A DNA stretch of 64,000 nt from Flammeovirgaceae bacterium UBA7330 (lineage in GTDB: Bacteria; Bacteroidota; Bacteroidia; Cytophagales; Cyclobacteriaceae), in NCBI GenBank assembly GCA_002471275.1, contig DKPQ01000020.1:62001-126000 (forward strand). The letters run 5' to 3'. The notes beneath the pieces are model-generated. The model had not been told where the DNA came from. It did not search any database and worked only from the letters and a program-made list of their open reading frames with translations. How positions within the stretch are numbered: position 1 is the stretch's first letter; each line of letters begins with the position of its first letter. Below are positions 25,283 to 33,737 of the stretch, in pieces. A program made the position numbers and the translations under genes.

Positions 25283-25683
25283 AAAAGACACACATCATTG
25301 GATTGGTAGTGATTGCGGTGGCATTGATGATCATCATATCTACTGCCGGGGATGCGAGTACTTATGTTTCTTTCAATGAAGCACAGGAAATGGCTGAGAA
25401 AGGAAATAACAACAAAATCCATGTGGTTGGAAAGCTGAAAAAAGACCATGATGGTAATGTAGTCAATGTGGAAACAAGCCCTGACAATCGTTCATTTCGT
25501 TTTGCTTTGATTGATGAAAACAACAATGAGCAAATGGTTTACCACCCAAACCCCATGCCAACAGATTTCTTACGGTCTGAACAAGTGGTGGTCGTTGGAG
25601 CGTACAACGATGATCGATTTGTTGCAGATAAAATTCTTCTCAAATGTCCTTCTAAATATCAGGAAGAGGGGGTCAACCTATAA
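25279..25683 (+). CDS. ccmE: heme chaperone CcmE, CxxxY variant
   Basis: A 134-aa protein with an N-terminal TM (about residues 7-22) and an OB-fold periplasmic domain (VVGKLKKDHDG, VYHPNPMPTDFL, VVVVGAYNDDRFVADKIL). Classical CcmE binds heme covalently through a His in a HxxxY motif. Here the matching site is Cys123-Pro-Ser-Lys-Tyr127 and there is no His after the OB fold. CxxxY CcmE proteins are known from Desulfovibrio and archaea, in systems that also lack CcmH. The ATG overlaps the ccmD stop (ATGA). Confidence 0.92.
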   Translation: MKKTHIIGLVVIAVALMIIISTAGDASTYVSFNEAQEMAEKGNNNKIHVVGKLKKDHDGNVVNVETSPDNRSFRFALIDENNNEQMVYHPNPMPTDFLRSEQVVVVGAYNDDRFVADKILLKCPSKYQEEGVNL

Positions 25684-25686
25684 AGT

Positions 25687-28200
25687 ATGCATTATTTCAT
25701 TGGTGATTTAGGTCATCTCTTTGTAATTACTTCCTTTGTTTCTGCTATCCTGGCTACTTATGCCTTTTTTCAGGCCCAAAAGCAGGATAGTGACTGGAAA
25801 CGATTCTCTAAGCTGTTATTCTACGTACACGCAGTATCAATAATTGGAGTTTGTGTTACACTTTTCCTGATCATCCACAATCACTATTTCGAGTATCATT
25901 ACGCATACAATTACACATCCAAAATTCTTCCCTATTACTATCAAATATCCAGTTTCTGGAATGGCCAGGAAGGGTCTTTTTTGCTTTGGATGTTTTGGAA
26001 TGTCATCCTGGGACTGATCATCATCCACACCAATAAGAAGTGGAAAGCTCCTGTAATGACAGTTTTTGCCTTTACCCAGATTTTCCTTACTTCAATGATT
26101 CTGGGAGTTGTGATCTTCAATGTCAAGATTGGAAGTTCTCCATTCATCTTATTGCGTGATGCCGTGCAGGACCCCATCTTTAGCATGAATCCTGACTTTG
26201 TGCCACAGGATGGTCGTGGTCTCAATCCACTTTTGCAGAACTATTGGATGGTTATTCATCCTCCAACATTGTTTCTGGGATTTGCTTCTACTGTAGTTCC
26301 ATTTGCCTACTGTATGGGTGGGCTTATGAAAAAGGATTATAAAGAATGGATTCGTCCGGCATTGCCGTGGGCTCAGTTTTCTGCAGCTATCCTGGGTATT
26401 GGAATATTGATGGGAGCCTACTGGGCATACGAAACCCTCAACTTTGGAGGTTATTGGAACTGGGACCCGGTGGAAAATGCCATCTACGTTCCCTGGCTTG
26501 TACTCGTTGCCGGAATCCATACAATGATCGCCTTCAGGAAAAGTCCAACAGCCCTAAAGACATCAATCATTCTGGTTACTGCCACTTATATTCTCATTAT
26601 CTATTCAACTTTTTTGACAAGAAGTGGGATCCTGGGAAACACATCCGTTCACTCTTTTACGGATTTGGGCTTGTCGGGTCAGCTTCTGATCTATCTGTTG
26701 GTTTTTATTGGAATCACCACTTTCCTGATTGGAAAGTCATGGAAAAAATTACCGACTGAATCATCAGAAGTCAGTGCATATTCCCGGGAATTCTGGATTT
26801 TCATGGGAGCTGTTACCCTTTCTCTCATGGCTTTTCAGGTCATATTACCTACTTCTATCCCAGTCTATAATTCATTCATGGGGCTCTTTGGTATAGACTC
26901 AAATGTGGCTCCCCCTGTAGATCAGGTGGCGTTCTACACAGATTTCCAACTTTACTTTGCCATTGTACTGGCCATCCTATCCGGGACAGGGCAATTCTTC
27001 TGGTGGAATAAAATGGATAAGGCAAAGCTTAAGGAGTCCCTGACACTTCCGGTGATCATTTCACTGCTGGTGTCAGCCACAATTTTCGTTTTGGCCAGGA
27101 TACAGGATCCTGCCTACCTGGCTTTGCTTACAGCGTCAGTTTATTCGGTGGTAGCTAATGGAAAAATCCTCCTACAATTCTCTAAATCCAATATAAAACT
27201 TTCAGGAGGATCCATAGCTCATATTGGTGTTGCCTTGATGCTTATTGGCATCCTTTTTTCATCGGGATACTCAAAAATCTTATCCAAAAACAACACGGGC
27301 CTTCTTTGGAACAAGGAGTTTCCTGATGAAGTCAATCAAAATAACCTCTTACTATTCCTCAACGAACCTCGCCAGATGGGTGAATACTCTTTGCTGTATA
27401 AGGGGATCAGAAAGAGAACCACTGATTACGGTTTTGTTAACATCAATAGCGTAGCCGCAACAGGTCATCCGTTGAAGCTGGTTGTTACCACCAATGAGGT
27501 TTCTTCTACAGGTAAAGAACTAAATCCTGGTGATACGGTGGATATCATCAATGCAGAAAATAGCTACTTTGAGGTGCTATACGAAAAAGAATCCGGTAAG
27601 TCCTTTACCCTCTACCCAAGGTTACAGATCAATGAAACAATGGGCATGACAGTGTTTTCTCCGGATATCAATCGTACGGTTACCGCAGACCTTTATAGCC
27701 ACGTCCGGACCTTCCCTGATCCTGAACAAGAAATAGAATGGAGCGAGGAAGAATCTGTAAAGGTTGTCCCAGGCACACAGTTTTTTGTAAATGACTATGT
27801 GGCAGTACTTAAAGACATTCAGGCCGTGAAAAACCTGGAAGGAGTTCAGCTAGCTGAAGGTGATATTGCTGTGAAAGCCATCATTGAGATAGAAGGTGAA
27901 ACCAAAACCTATACTGCAGAGCCATATTATATAATTAAAGACCGAATGGCTGGTAAGATCCCCGCAACGGTATATGACTTAGCTTCCAGGATCACAATTC
28001 AGGAGATATTACCAGCTGAAAACAGTTTCGTACTTGGCATTAGCAGAACTCAAAAAGATTGGATCATTCTGGAAGCTGTTGAAAAGCCCTTTATCAATGT
28101 GCTCTGGCTTGGAACGCTTCTATTCTCTATTGGATTTGGGATTGCCATCTATAGACGTTACACTGAATTTAAGCAAATGCGAAATAAGGGAATGGAATAG
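25687..28200 (+). CDS. ccmF: heme lyase/transfer protein CcmF
   Basis: An 837-aa multi-pass membrane protein. The WWD domain reads NFGGYWNWDPVENAIYVPWL, and conserved periplasmic His residues appear in WMVIHPPTLFLGF and SVHSFTDLG. Roughly 15 helices are followed by a large periplasmic region and a final TM near residue 805. It is longer than the proteobacterial protein (about 650 aa), as is normal for this phylum. CcmF takes heme from CcmE and attaches it to apocytochrome CxxCH motifs. It is the last gene of the operon. Confidence 0.95.
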   Translation: MHYFIGDLGHLFVITSFVSAILATYAFFQAQKQDSDWKRFSKLLFYVHAVSIIGVCVTLFLIIHNHYFEYHYAYNYTSKILPYYYQISSFWNGQEGSFLLWMFWNVILGLIIIHTNKKWKAPVMTVFAFTQIFLTSMILGVVIFNVKIGSSPFILLRDAVQDPIFSMNPDFVPQDGRGLNPLLQNYWMVIHPPTLFLGFASTVVPFAYCMGGLMKKDYKEWIRPALPWAQFSAAILGIGILMGAYWAYETLNFGGYWNWDPVENAIYVPWLVLVAGIHTMIAFRKSPTALKTSIILVTATYILIIYSTFLTRSGILGNTSVHSFTDLGLSGQLLIYLLVFIGITTFLIGKSWKKLPTESSEVSAYSREFWIFMGAVTLSLMAFQVILPTSIPVYNSFMGLFGIDSNVAPPVDQVAFYTDFQLYFAIVLAILSGTGQFFWWNKMDKAKLKESLTLPVIISLLVSATIFVLARIQDPAYLALLTASVYSVVANGKILLQFSKSNIKLSGGSIAHIGVALMLIGILFSSGYSKILSKNNTGLLWNKEFPDEVNQNNLLLFLNEPRQMGEYSLLYKGIRKRTTDYGFVNINSVAATGHPLKLVVTTNEVSSTGKELNPGDTVDIINAENSYFEVLYEKESGKSFTLYPRLQINETMGMTVFSPDINRTVTADLYSHVRTFPDPEQEIEWSEEESVKVVPGTQFFVNDYVAVLKDIQAVKNLEGVQLAEGDIAVKAIIEIEGETKTYTAEPYYIIKDRMAGKIPATVYDLASRITIQEILPAENSFVLGISRTQKDWIILEAVEKPFINVLWLGTLLFSIGFGIAIYRRYTEFKQMRNKGME

Positions 28201-28307
28201 CAATGAAATCATTGATTTTAAATCTTCCTTGAATGATCGTCAATGAATCCAGCGCTTCGTTAACAAAGTATTCAAAATAAATTCAGATTTGATACGTATA
28301 TTCAAGT

Positions 28308-29171
28308 ATGATTCGCCTGCTCACGACCGATCTTCCTGGATTCATAAAGGCAAGCCGAATCCCCAGCCTGCTGATAATTAGCATTACACAGGCTCTTACA
28401 GCTGTCTATCTGGTCTCTGATTTTTCCAATAAGTATTCAATCATTTATTCGATTGATTTTATTCTACTGATTATTTCTACTCTCATGATAGCAGCGGGAG
28501 GTTTTATCATCAATGATTATTATGATCAAAAAATAGATATGATCAACAGACCCAAAAAGGTGGTGGTAGGCACAAAATTCAGAAGGAGACTGGCCATGCT
28601 GTCTCACTCACTACTATCTGTCACAGGTATTGCCATTGGATTCTGGCTCGACATTAGAATCGGGGTCGTTCATATTTTTTCCACGTTTGGTTTATGGTAC
28701 TATTCCAATCACCTTCGTCGGCTACCCATTATTGGAAACATGACCATTTCATTTTTGACCAGTCTTACGCTTTTGATCGTTGCGGTATTTTTTAGAAGGC
28801 ATGAACTGCTGGTATACGTTTATGCACTTTTTGCTTTTCTTACCGTTCTGGTTAGAGAAGTGATCAAAGACATAGAGGATGTGAAAGGGGAAGCAGCAGC
28901 TGGTTGCCAAACAATCCCGGTTGTGTGGGGTATTCGAGGAGCCAAAGCCTTTATTTACCTTGTAATTGCGGCAGGAGGGTCCTTTTTAGTATCCTTCCTC
29001 CTGACTACGGAAAGTATGCTGGTCAGGTATTACTTTTTGCTGTTGATCCCGGTTTTTGGTTGGTTCATCTATAAATTAGCCAGGTCAGACAGACAGCAAC
29101 ATTATATTCACCTTCGCATGATTACCAACCTGATCATTTTATCCGGTCTGATCAGCATGTTATTGATTTAA
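28308..29171 (+). CDS. UbiA-family prenyltransferase
   Basis: A 287-aa integral membrane protein with about eight helices. The first prenyl-diphosphate/Mg motif is NDYYDQKID (residues 69-77, followed by MINRPKK) and the second is REVIKDIEDVKGE. The family transfers polyprenyl groups to aromatic or glycerol-phosphate acceptors. The sequence is of the type often annotated as geranylgeranylglycerol-phosphate geranylgeranyltransferase in this phylum. The natural acceptor is uncertain. It lies 107 bases after ccmF and four bases before purN, so it may share a transcript with purN. Confidence 0.88.
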   Translation: MIRLLTTDLPGFIKASRIPSLLIISITQALTAVYLVSDFSNKYSIIYSIDFILLIISTLMIAAGGFIINDYYDQKIDMINRPKKVVVGTKFRRRLAMLSHSLLSVTGIAIGFWLDIRIGVVHIFSTFGLWYYSNHLRRLPIIGNMTISFLTSLTLLIVAVFFRRHELLVYVYALFAFLTVLVREVIKDIEDVKGEAAAGCQTIPVVWGIRGAKAFIYLVIAAGGSFLVSFLLTTESMLVRYYFLLLIPVFGWFIYKLARSDRQQHYIHLRMITNLIILSGLISMLLI

Positions 29172-29175
29172 TCTT

Positions 29176-29754
29176 ATGATCAAAATAGCAGTATTTGCTT
29201 CAGGCAGTGGCACCAATGCCGAAAACCTGATCCAATATTTTCAAGATTCCAAGGACTTCACCATAGAAGCGATCTTTTGTAATAACCCAAAAGCTGGTGT
29301 TTTGGAAAGAGCTAAAAAACTTAAAACAAAATCCACCACATTCAGTAAAAGTGAATTCTCACAAGAGACTTTTTTGAAAGGATTAGAGCATCTCGGAATT
29401 GATGCCATCGTCCTGGCAGGGTTTCTCTGGAAAGTACCGGAATACCTGATTCAGAAATTTCCTGATAGAATAATCAATATTCATCCTGCTCTACTCCCAA
29501 AATATGGTGGTAAAGGAATGTATGGCAGCAATGTACATGAAGCAGTGATTGCGAATGGAGAAAAGGAATCCGGCATTACCATTCACGTTGTGAATGAGGA
29601 ATATGATAAGGGAAAAATCCTGTTCCAGGCAAGCTGTCCGGTATTGGACGACGACACACCGGATGACCTTGCAAAAAGAATTCACCAACTCGAGTACAAG
29701 CACTTCCCTCAAATTGTAGAGGATTACTTGAGACAAACACTTTTGAAAGTATGA
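29176..29754 (+). CDS. purN: phosphoribosylglycinamide formyltransferase
   Basis: A 192-aa formyltransferase. ASGSGTNAENLI is the phosphate-binding loop, INIHPALLPKYGGKGMYG contains the catalytic Asn and His, and GITIHVVNEEYDKG ends with the conserved Asp region. Length matches PurN. It makes formyl-GAR from GAR and 10-formyl-tetrahydrofolate in purine synthesis. It is followed by a separate promoter and then purH, so two purine genes adjoin. Confidence 0.95.
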   Translation: MIKIAVFASGSGTNAENLIQYFQDSKDFTIEAIFCNNPKAGVLERAKKLKTKSTTFSKSEFSQETFLKGLEHLGIDAIVLAGFLWKVPEYLIQKFPDRIINIHPALLPKYGGKGMYGSNVHEAVIANGEKESGITIHVVNEEYDKGKILFQASCPVLDDDTPDDLAKRIHQLEYKHFPQIVEDYLRQTLLKV

Positions 29755-29770
29755 TTAATGCTTAGCTTTG
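29742..29770 (+). promoter_or_regulatory. purH promoter
   Basis: TTTG at 29742-29745, a 17-base spacer and TAGCTTTG at 29763-29770 make a near-ideal Bacteroidota promoter. A GGAGGG stretch at 29785-29790 precedes the ATG by only two bases, which is closer than a normal Shine-Dalgarno element. Confidence 0.65.
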
Positions 29771-29792
29771 CAGCTTTATTTTTTGGAGGGTC

Positions 29793-31319
29793 ATGAGTAA
29801 AGTAAAAATTAAATCAGCACTGGTATCCGTCTTCAACAAAGATGGGCTGAAACCAATCATCAAAAAACTGAACGATCTTGGCGTTGAGCTTTATTCAACC
29901 GGAGGTACTCAAAGTTTCATTGAAGATTTGGGGGCTGAAGTTACAGCTGTAGAAAACATAACAGATTATCCAGCCATTTTTGGAGGTCGTGTGAAAACAT
30001 TACACCCCAAGATTTTCGGAGGAATATTATATCGACGAAATCTGGAAAATGATGAGAAAGAAAAGAGCGAGCATAAAATACCTGCCATTGACCTTGTGAT
30101 TGTAGACCTGTATCCTTTTGAAGAAACAGTTGCTAGCAGAGCGTCTGAAGAAGATATTATCGAAAAGATTGATATTGGAGGCATCGCTCTAATCAGAGCA
30201 GCTGCAAAGAACTTTAAGGATGTGTTGATTGTCAGCTCCAGAAAATATTATGCAGATTTACTAGAACTGCTTGAAAAAGGTGAGGGCATAACCGAAATAT
30301 CAGACAGAAAACTTTTTTCTGCCCGGGCATTTGATACCTCATCACATTATGATTCTGCCATCTTCAATTACTTGAATGAGGACAAACGGGTTCCCTCAAT
30401 CAAAATCAGTGCAGCGGATGGTAAAGTATTGAGGTATGGTGAAAATCCACATCAAAAAGGAGTCTTCTACCCCAATAGCAAGCCCTATTTTGAGCAGATT
30501 CATGGCAAAGAAATATCTTATAATAACCTGGTTGACATTGAAGCAGCTATTCAGTTGATCAGTGAATTCAAAGAAGAAACTGTTTTTGGTATTCTAAAGC
30601 ATAACAATGCATGCGGAATATCCACGGGGAAAAATGTTGCAGATGCCTATAAAAAAGCCTTTGCTGCAGACACCACCTCTGCATTTGGAGGTGTACTGAT
30701 CAGCAACAAAGAGATTGATAAAGAGGCTGCTGCAGCAATGAATGACCTCTTTTTCGAGATCCTCATCTCTCCATCGTTCACTTCCGACGCTCTTGAAATC
30801 CTGAAAACTAAAAAGAACAGGATCTTGTTGCAGCTGGACAGGATGTGGGAAGGTGATATGGTATTTAAATCTATGCTCAATGGTGTGCTTGCCCAGGATT
30901 ATGATAGCAAGACCGACGCAAAGAGTGATCTAAAGACAGTGACAAAAAAAGCACCAACTGACTCAGAGGTTGAAGATCTGATTTTTGCCTCTAAAGTTTG
31001 TAAGCACTCCAAATCCAATACCATTGTCCTCGTGAAGGACCAACAAATGGTAGCGAGTGGTGTCGGTCAGACTTCCAGGGTGGATGCACTGGAGCATGCC
31101 ATACATAAGGCAAGGAATTTTGGGTTTAACTTAAAGGGAGCTGTGATGGCCTCCGATGCGTTCTTCCCATTTCCTGACTGCGTAGAAATTGCAAATAAGG
31201 CGGGAATTACTGCGGTAATACAACCGGGAGGATCTGTGAAAGACCAATTGTCCATAGATTATTGTGACGACAATGGGTTAGCCATGGTTTTTACCGGAAC
31301 AAGACATTTTAAACACTAG
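29793..31319 (+). CDS. purH: bifunctional AICAR transformylase/IMP cyclohydrolase
   Basis: A 508-aa protein. The N-terminal MGS-like cyclohydrolase domain occupies about residues 1-195 (YSTGGTQSFIEDLG, GGRVKTLHPKIFGG). The AICAR transformylase domain follows (LRYGENPHQKG, catalytic Lys-His in LKHNNACGIS, then AFGGVLISN). It carries out the last two steps of IMP synthesis. Its size matches the typical 505-530 aa. It has its own promoter directly downstream of purN. Confidence 0.97.
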   Translation: MSKVKIKSALVSVFNKDGLKPIIKKLNDLGVELYSTGGTQSFIEDLGAEVTAVENITDYPAIFGGRVKTLHPKIFGGILYRRNLENDEKEKSEHKIPAIDLVIVDLYPFEETVASRASEEDIIEKIDIGGIALIRAAAKNFKDVLIVSSRKYYADLLELLEKGEGITEISDRKLFSARAFDTSSHYDSAIFNYLNEDKRVPSIKISAADGKVLRYGENPHQKGVFYPNSKPYFEQIHGKEISYNNLVDIEAAIQLISEFKEETVFGILKHNNACGISTGKNVADAYKKAFAADTTSAFGGVLISNKEIDKEAAAAMNDLFFEILISPSFTSDALEILKTKKNRILLQLDRMWEGDMVFKSMLNGVLAQDYDSKTDAKSDLKTVTKKAPTDSEVEDLIFASKVCKHSKSNTIVLVKDQQMVASGVGQTSRVDALEHAIHKARNFGFNLKGAVMASDAFFPFPDCVEIANKAGITAVIQPGGSVKDQLSIDYCDDNGLAMVFTGTRHFKH

Positions 31320-31380
31320 TAAACTTTATGAATACAAAACTATTCGTAACTTTCACACCAAAATTTTGATCAAATAATAA

Positions 31381-32409
31381 ATGGGTTTTTTTGACTTTTT
31401 TAATAATGATATTGCAATAGATCTTGGCACAGCCAATACCTTGATCATATACAAGGATAAAATTGTAGTAGACGAACCTTCAATCATTGCAATTGATAAG
31501 TCTACCAACAAAGTACTTGCAATCGGAAGAGGGGCCATGCAGATGCATGAAAAAACTCACGAAAATATCAAGACAATTCGTCCGCTAAAAGATGGTGTGA
31601 TCGCTGACTTCCATGCAGCTGAACATATGATCCGTGGGATGATCAAAATGATAGATAGCAACAACCAAAAGTGGTTGCCTTCATCTCATCGTATGGTCAT
31701 TTGTATTCCTTCAGGAATCACCGAAGTGGAAAAACGAGCCGTAAGGGACTCTGCTGAACATGCGGGAGCAAAAGAAGTTTACATGATCCACGAGCCCATC
31801 GCTGCTGCGATAGGTATAGGTATCAATATTGAGCAGCCAATCGGATCAATGGTTGTTGACATCGGGGGTGGAACTACAGAAATTGCAGTCATTGCCCTAA
31901 GTGGGATCGTATGTGATCAATCCATCCGTGTTGCAGGGGATTCTTTCAACAAAGACATCCTGGATTACATGAGAAGGCAGCACAACCTCCTGATCGGAGA
32001 GCGTACTGCTGAGCGTGTAAAAATAGAAGTAGGGTCAGCTCTCACTGAGCTGGATGACGGACCTGAAGATTACGAAATCAGAGGAAGAGACCTGATGACT
32101 GGTATTCCTAAAGTTATCAAAATTTCCTATTCAGAGATTGCCTTTGCGATAGACAAATCCGTGTCTAAAATCGAAGAGGCAGTCCTTAAAGCATTAGAGA
32201 TATCGCCACCTGAACTTTCTGCAGATATCTATGACAATGGTATCTATTTGACTGGAGGAGGAGCATTGCTCCGGGGACTAGACAAACGTCTTTCCATGAA
32301 GACAAAACTTCCAATTCACATTGCAGAAGACCCATTAAGGGCAGTGGTAAGAGGTACCGGTCTTGCACTTAAACTGCTCAATACTTACAAGCCGGTGCTA
32401 ATGACCTAG
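31381..32409 (+). CDS. mreB: rod shape-determining protein MreB
   Basis: A 342-aa actin homologue. IAIDLGTANTLIIY is the phosphate-1 motif, VVDIGGGTTEIAVI the phosphate-2 motif, and LTGGGALLRGLDKRL the adenosine motif. It forms membrane-bound filaments that direct lateral cell-wall synthesis. It begins the plus-strand series mreB-mreC-mreD-mrdA-rodA, in which all later junctions are 6 bases or less or overlap. Upstream, TAACTTTC at 31347-31354 is a one-mismatch version of the -7 box. Confidence 0.97.
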   Translation: MGFFDFFNNDIAIDLGTANTLIIYKDKIVVDEPSIIAIDKSTNKVLAIGRGAMQMHEKTHENIKTIRPLKDGVIADFHAAEHMIRGMIKMIDSNNQKWLPSSHRMVICIPSGITEVEKRAVRDSAEHAGAKEVYMIHEPIAAAIGIGINIEQPIGSMVVDIGGGTTEIAVIALSGIVCDQSIRVAGDSFNKDILDYMRRQHNLLIGERTAERVKIEVGSALTELDDGPEDYEIRGRDLMTGIPKVIKISYSEIAFAIDKSVSKIEEAVLKALEISPPELSADIYDNGIYLTGGGALLRGLDKRLSMKTKLPIHIAEDPLRAVVRGTGLALKLLNTYKPVLMT

Positions 32410-32415
32410 AAATAA

Positions 32416-33225
32416 ATGCGGAACCTTTTAGACTTCCTATACCGTTACAGAACATTCGGTCTGTTTATTGTATTGGAAGTTTTGTGTGCATGGCTTATTA
32501 TCCAATACAACAACAGGTATAATGCGTCTTTCTTAAATTCGTCTAATACCCTTGCAGCCAGCATCAGTCAGGCCTCTCAGAATACTGAGAATTATTTTAA
32601 GCTACAGCAAATAAACAAGCAGCTACTGGAGGAGAATGAGCGACTCAAAGATTCACTCATCAATCGTCCCCTGATATATGCCGGCAATGATAGTATCAAA
32701 GCCAGATACCATGCCACCAAGGCCCGTGTGATCAACAATACTTACCGGAGAAGTATGAACTTCATGACACTTGATGTGGGTCAACAAGCAGGTGTTGCAC
32801 CAGGGATGGGAGTCATTTCAGGAACAGGAGTAATTGGCCAGGTGAAATCAGTTTCACAGAATTTTTCCACGGTGATATCACTGTTACACAGAAATCTCAT
32901 GGTCAGTAGTACATTGAAACGAACAAATACCATATGCACCGTGTCGTGGGACGGCTTGTCTCCCATTCAAGCTGAAGTAAAATTTGTACCAAAACATATC
33001 GACCTGCAGGTGGGAGATTCTGTGGTTACCTCGGACTATAATTCAGTGTTTCCTCCCGGAATAATGATCGGGATCGTTTCAGAAGTAAATGTCAAAGAAG
33101 AAGACGTTTATTATGGTGCCAGAATTGATTTGACAACGGATTTCACCTCCCTGACTTATGCCTATGTGATATCCGATGACTTAAAAGCTGAGCAAGACAG
33201 CCTGGAAAATTTATTAGAGCAGTGA
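32416..33225 (+). CDS. mreC: rod shape-determining protein MreC
   Basis: A 269-aa protein with an N-terminal cytoplasmic tail, one TM at about residues 13-29, a coiled coil near residues 55-85 (LQQINKQLLEENERLKDS) and the two-lobed periplasmic beta domain (GVAPGMGVISGTGVIGQV, GDSVVTSDYNSVFPPGI). MreC links MreB to PBP2. Length is typical. It is six bases downstream of mreB and overlaps mreD by four bases. Confidence 0.95.
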   Translation: MRNLLDFLYRYRTFGLFIVLEVLCAWLIIQYNNRYNASFLNSSNTLAASISQASQNTENYFKLQQINKQLLEENERLKDSLINRPLIYAGNDSIKARYHATKARVINNTYRRSMNFMTLDVGQQAGVAPGMGVISGTGVIGQVKSVSQNFSTVISLLHRNLMVSSTLKRTNTICTVSWDGLSPIQAEVKFVPKHIDLQVGDSVVTSDYNSVFPPGIMIGIVSEVNVKEEDVYYGARIDLTTDFTSLTYAYVISDDLKAEQDSLENLLEQ

Positions 33226-33737
33226 TTAGGATCAACCACATACTACAAGCTAAATACCTGGCAGCATTTCTATTGATGCAAATCCCGTTATTGTATCGCC
33301 TGGTATTCTTTGATGTGGCCTTTGGATTTTTCTACGTTGGCTATATCCTTCTTCTACCACATGGAACCAACAGAAGCCTCATCATGGTTATTGGTATGCT
33401 GAGCGGATTACTCATTGATGTTTTTTCAAGCACTCCGGGCATCCATGCTTCAGCGTGTGTATTAATTACATTCATAAAAGATTCGTGGTACAATGTGGCC
33501 AATGAGCATTCAGAAGATGACGTAGATCTTTCAGTCAATGCTGTTGGCTTATGGGGATTTACTAAGTATGCATTGCCCTTAATATTTATCCATCATTGTA
33601 TTATTTTTATTGTTGAAAATGGAGGATTGATTAATTTCTGGATGTTGTCCGGAAAAATTTTCTATAGTACAATCCTCAGTTTTATCATCATCCTGACCAT
33701 TGGTTATTTGTTGAGTCCAAGGAAACAGAGGATATGA
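33222..33737 (+). CDS. mreD: rod shape-determining protein MreD
   Basis: A 171-aa membrane protein with about five helices and charged ends, recognisable mainly by position between mreC and mrdA; helix 3 carries the segment GMLSGLLIDVFSSTPGIHA, common in MreD. The start is GTG 33222-33224, overlapping the mreC TGA. The stop overlaps the mrdA ATG. It belongs to the elongasome membrane complex. Confidence 0.88.
   Translation: MIRINHILQAKYLAAFLLMQIPLLYRLVFFDVAFGFFYVGYILLLPHGTNRSLIMVIGMLSGLLIDVFSSTPGIHASACVLITFIKDSWYNVANEHSEDDVDLSVNAVGLWGFTKYALPLIFIHHCIIFIVENGGLINFWMLSGKIFYSTILSFIIILTIGYLLSPRKQRI

Noticed and set aside
26346..26759. An open plus-strand frame of 137 codons inside ccmF.
   Set aside because: It lies in another frame of a well-supported gene with the WWD motif and its product has no coherent features.
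31347..31354. TAACTTTC considered as the mreB promoter.
   Set aside because: It has a mismatch in the conserved final G and no -33 partner, so it is mentioned only in the gene entry.
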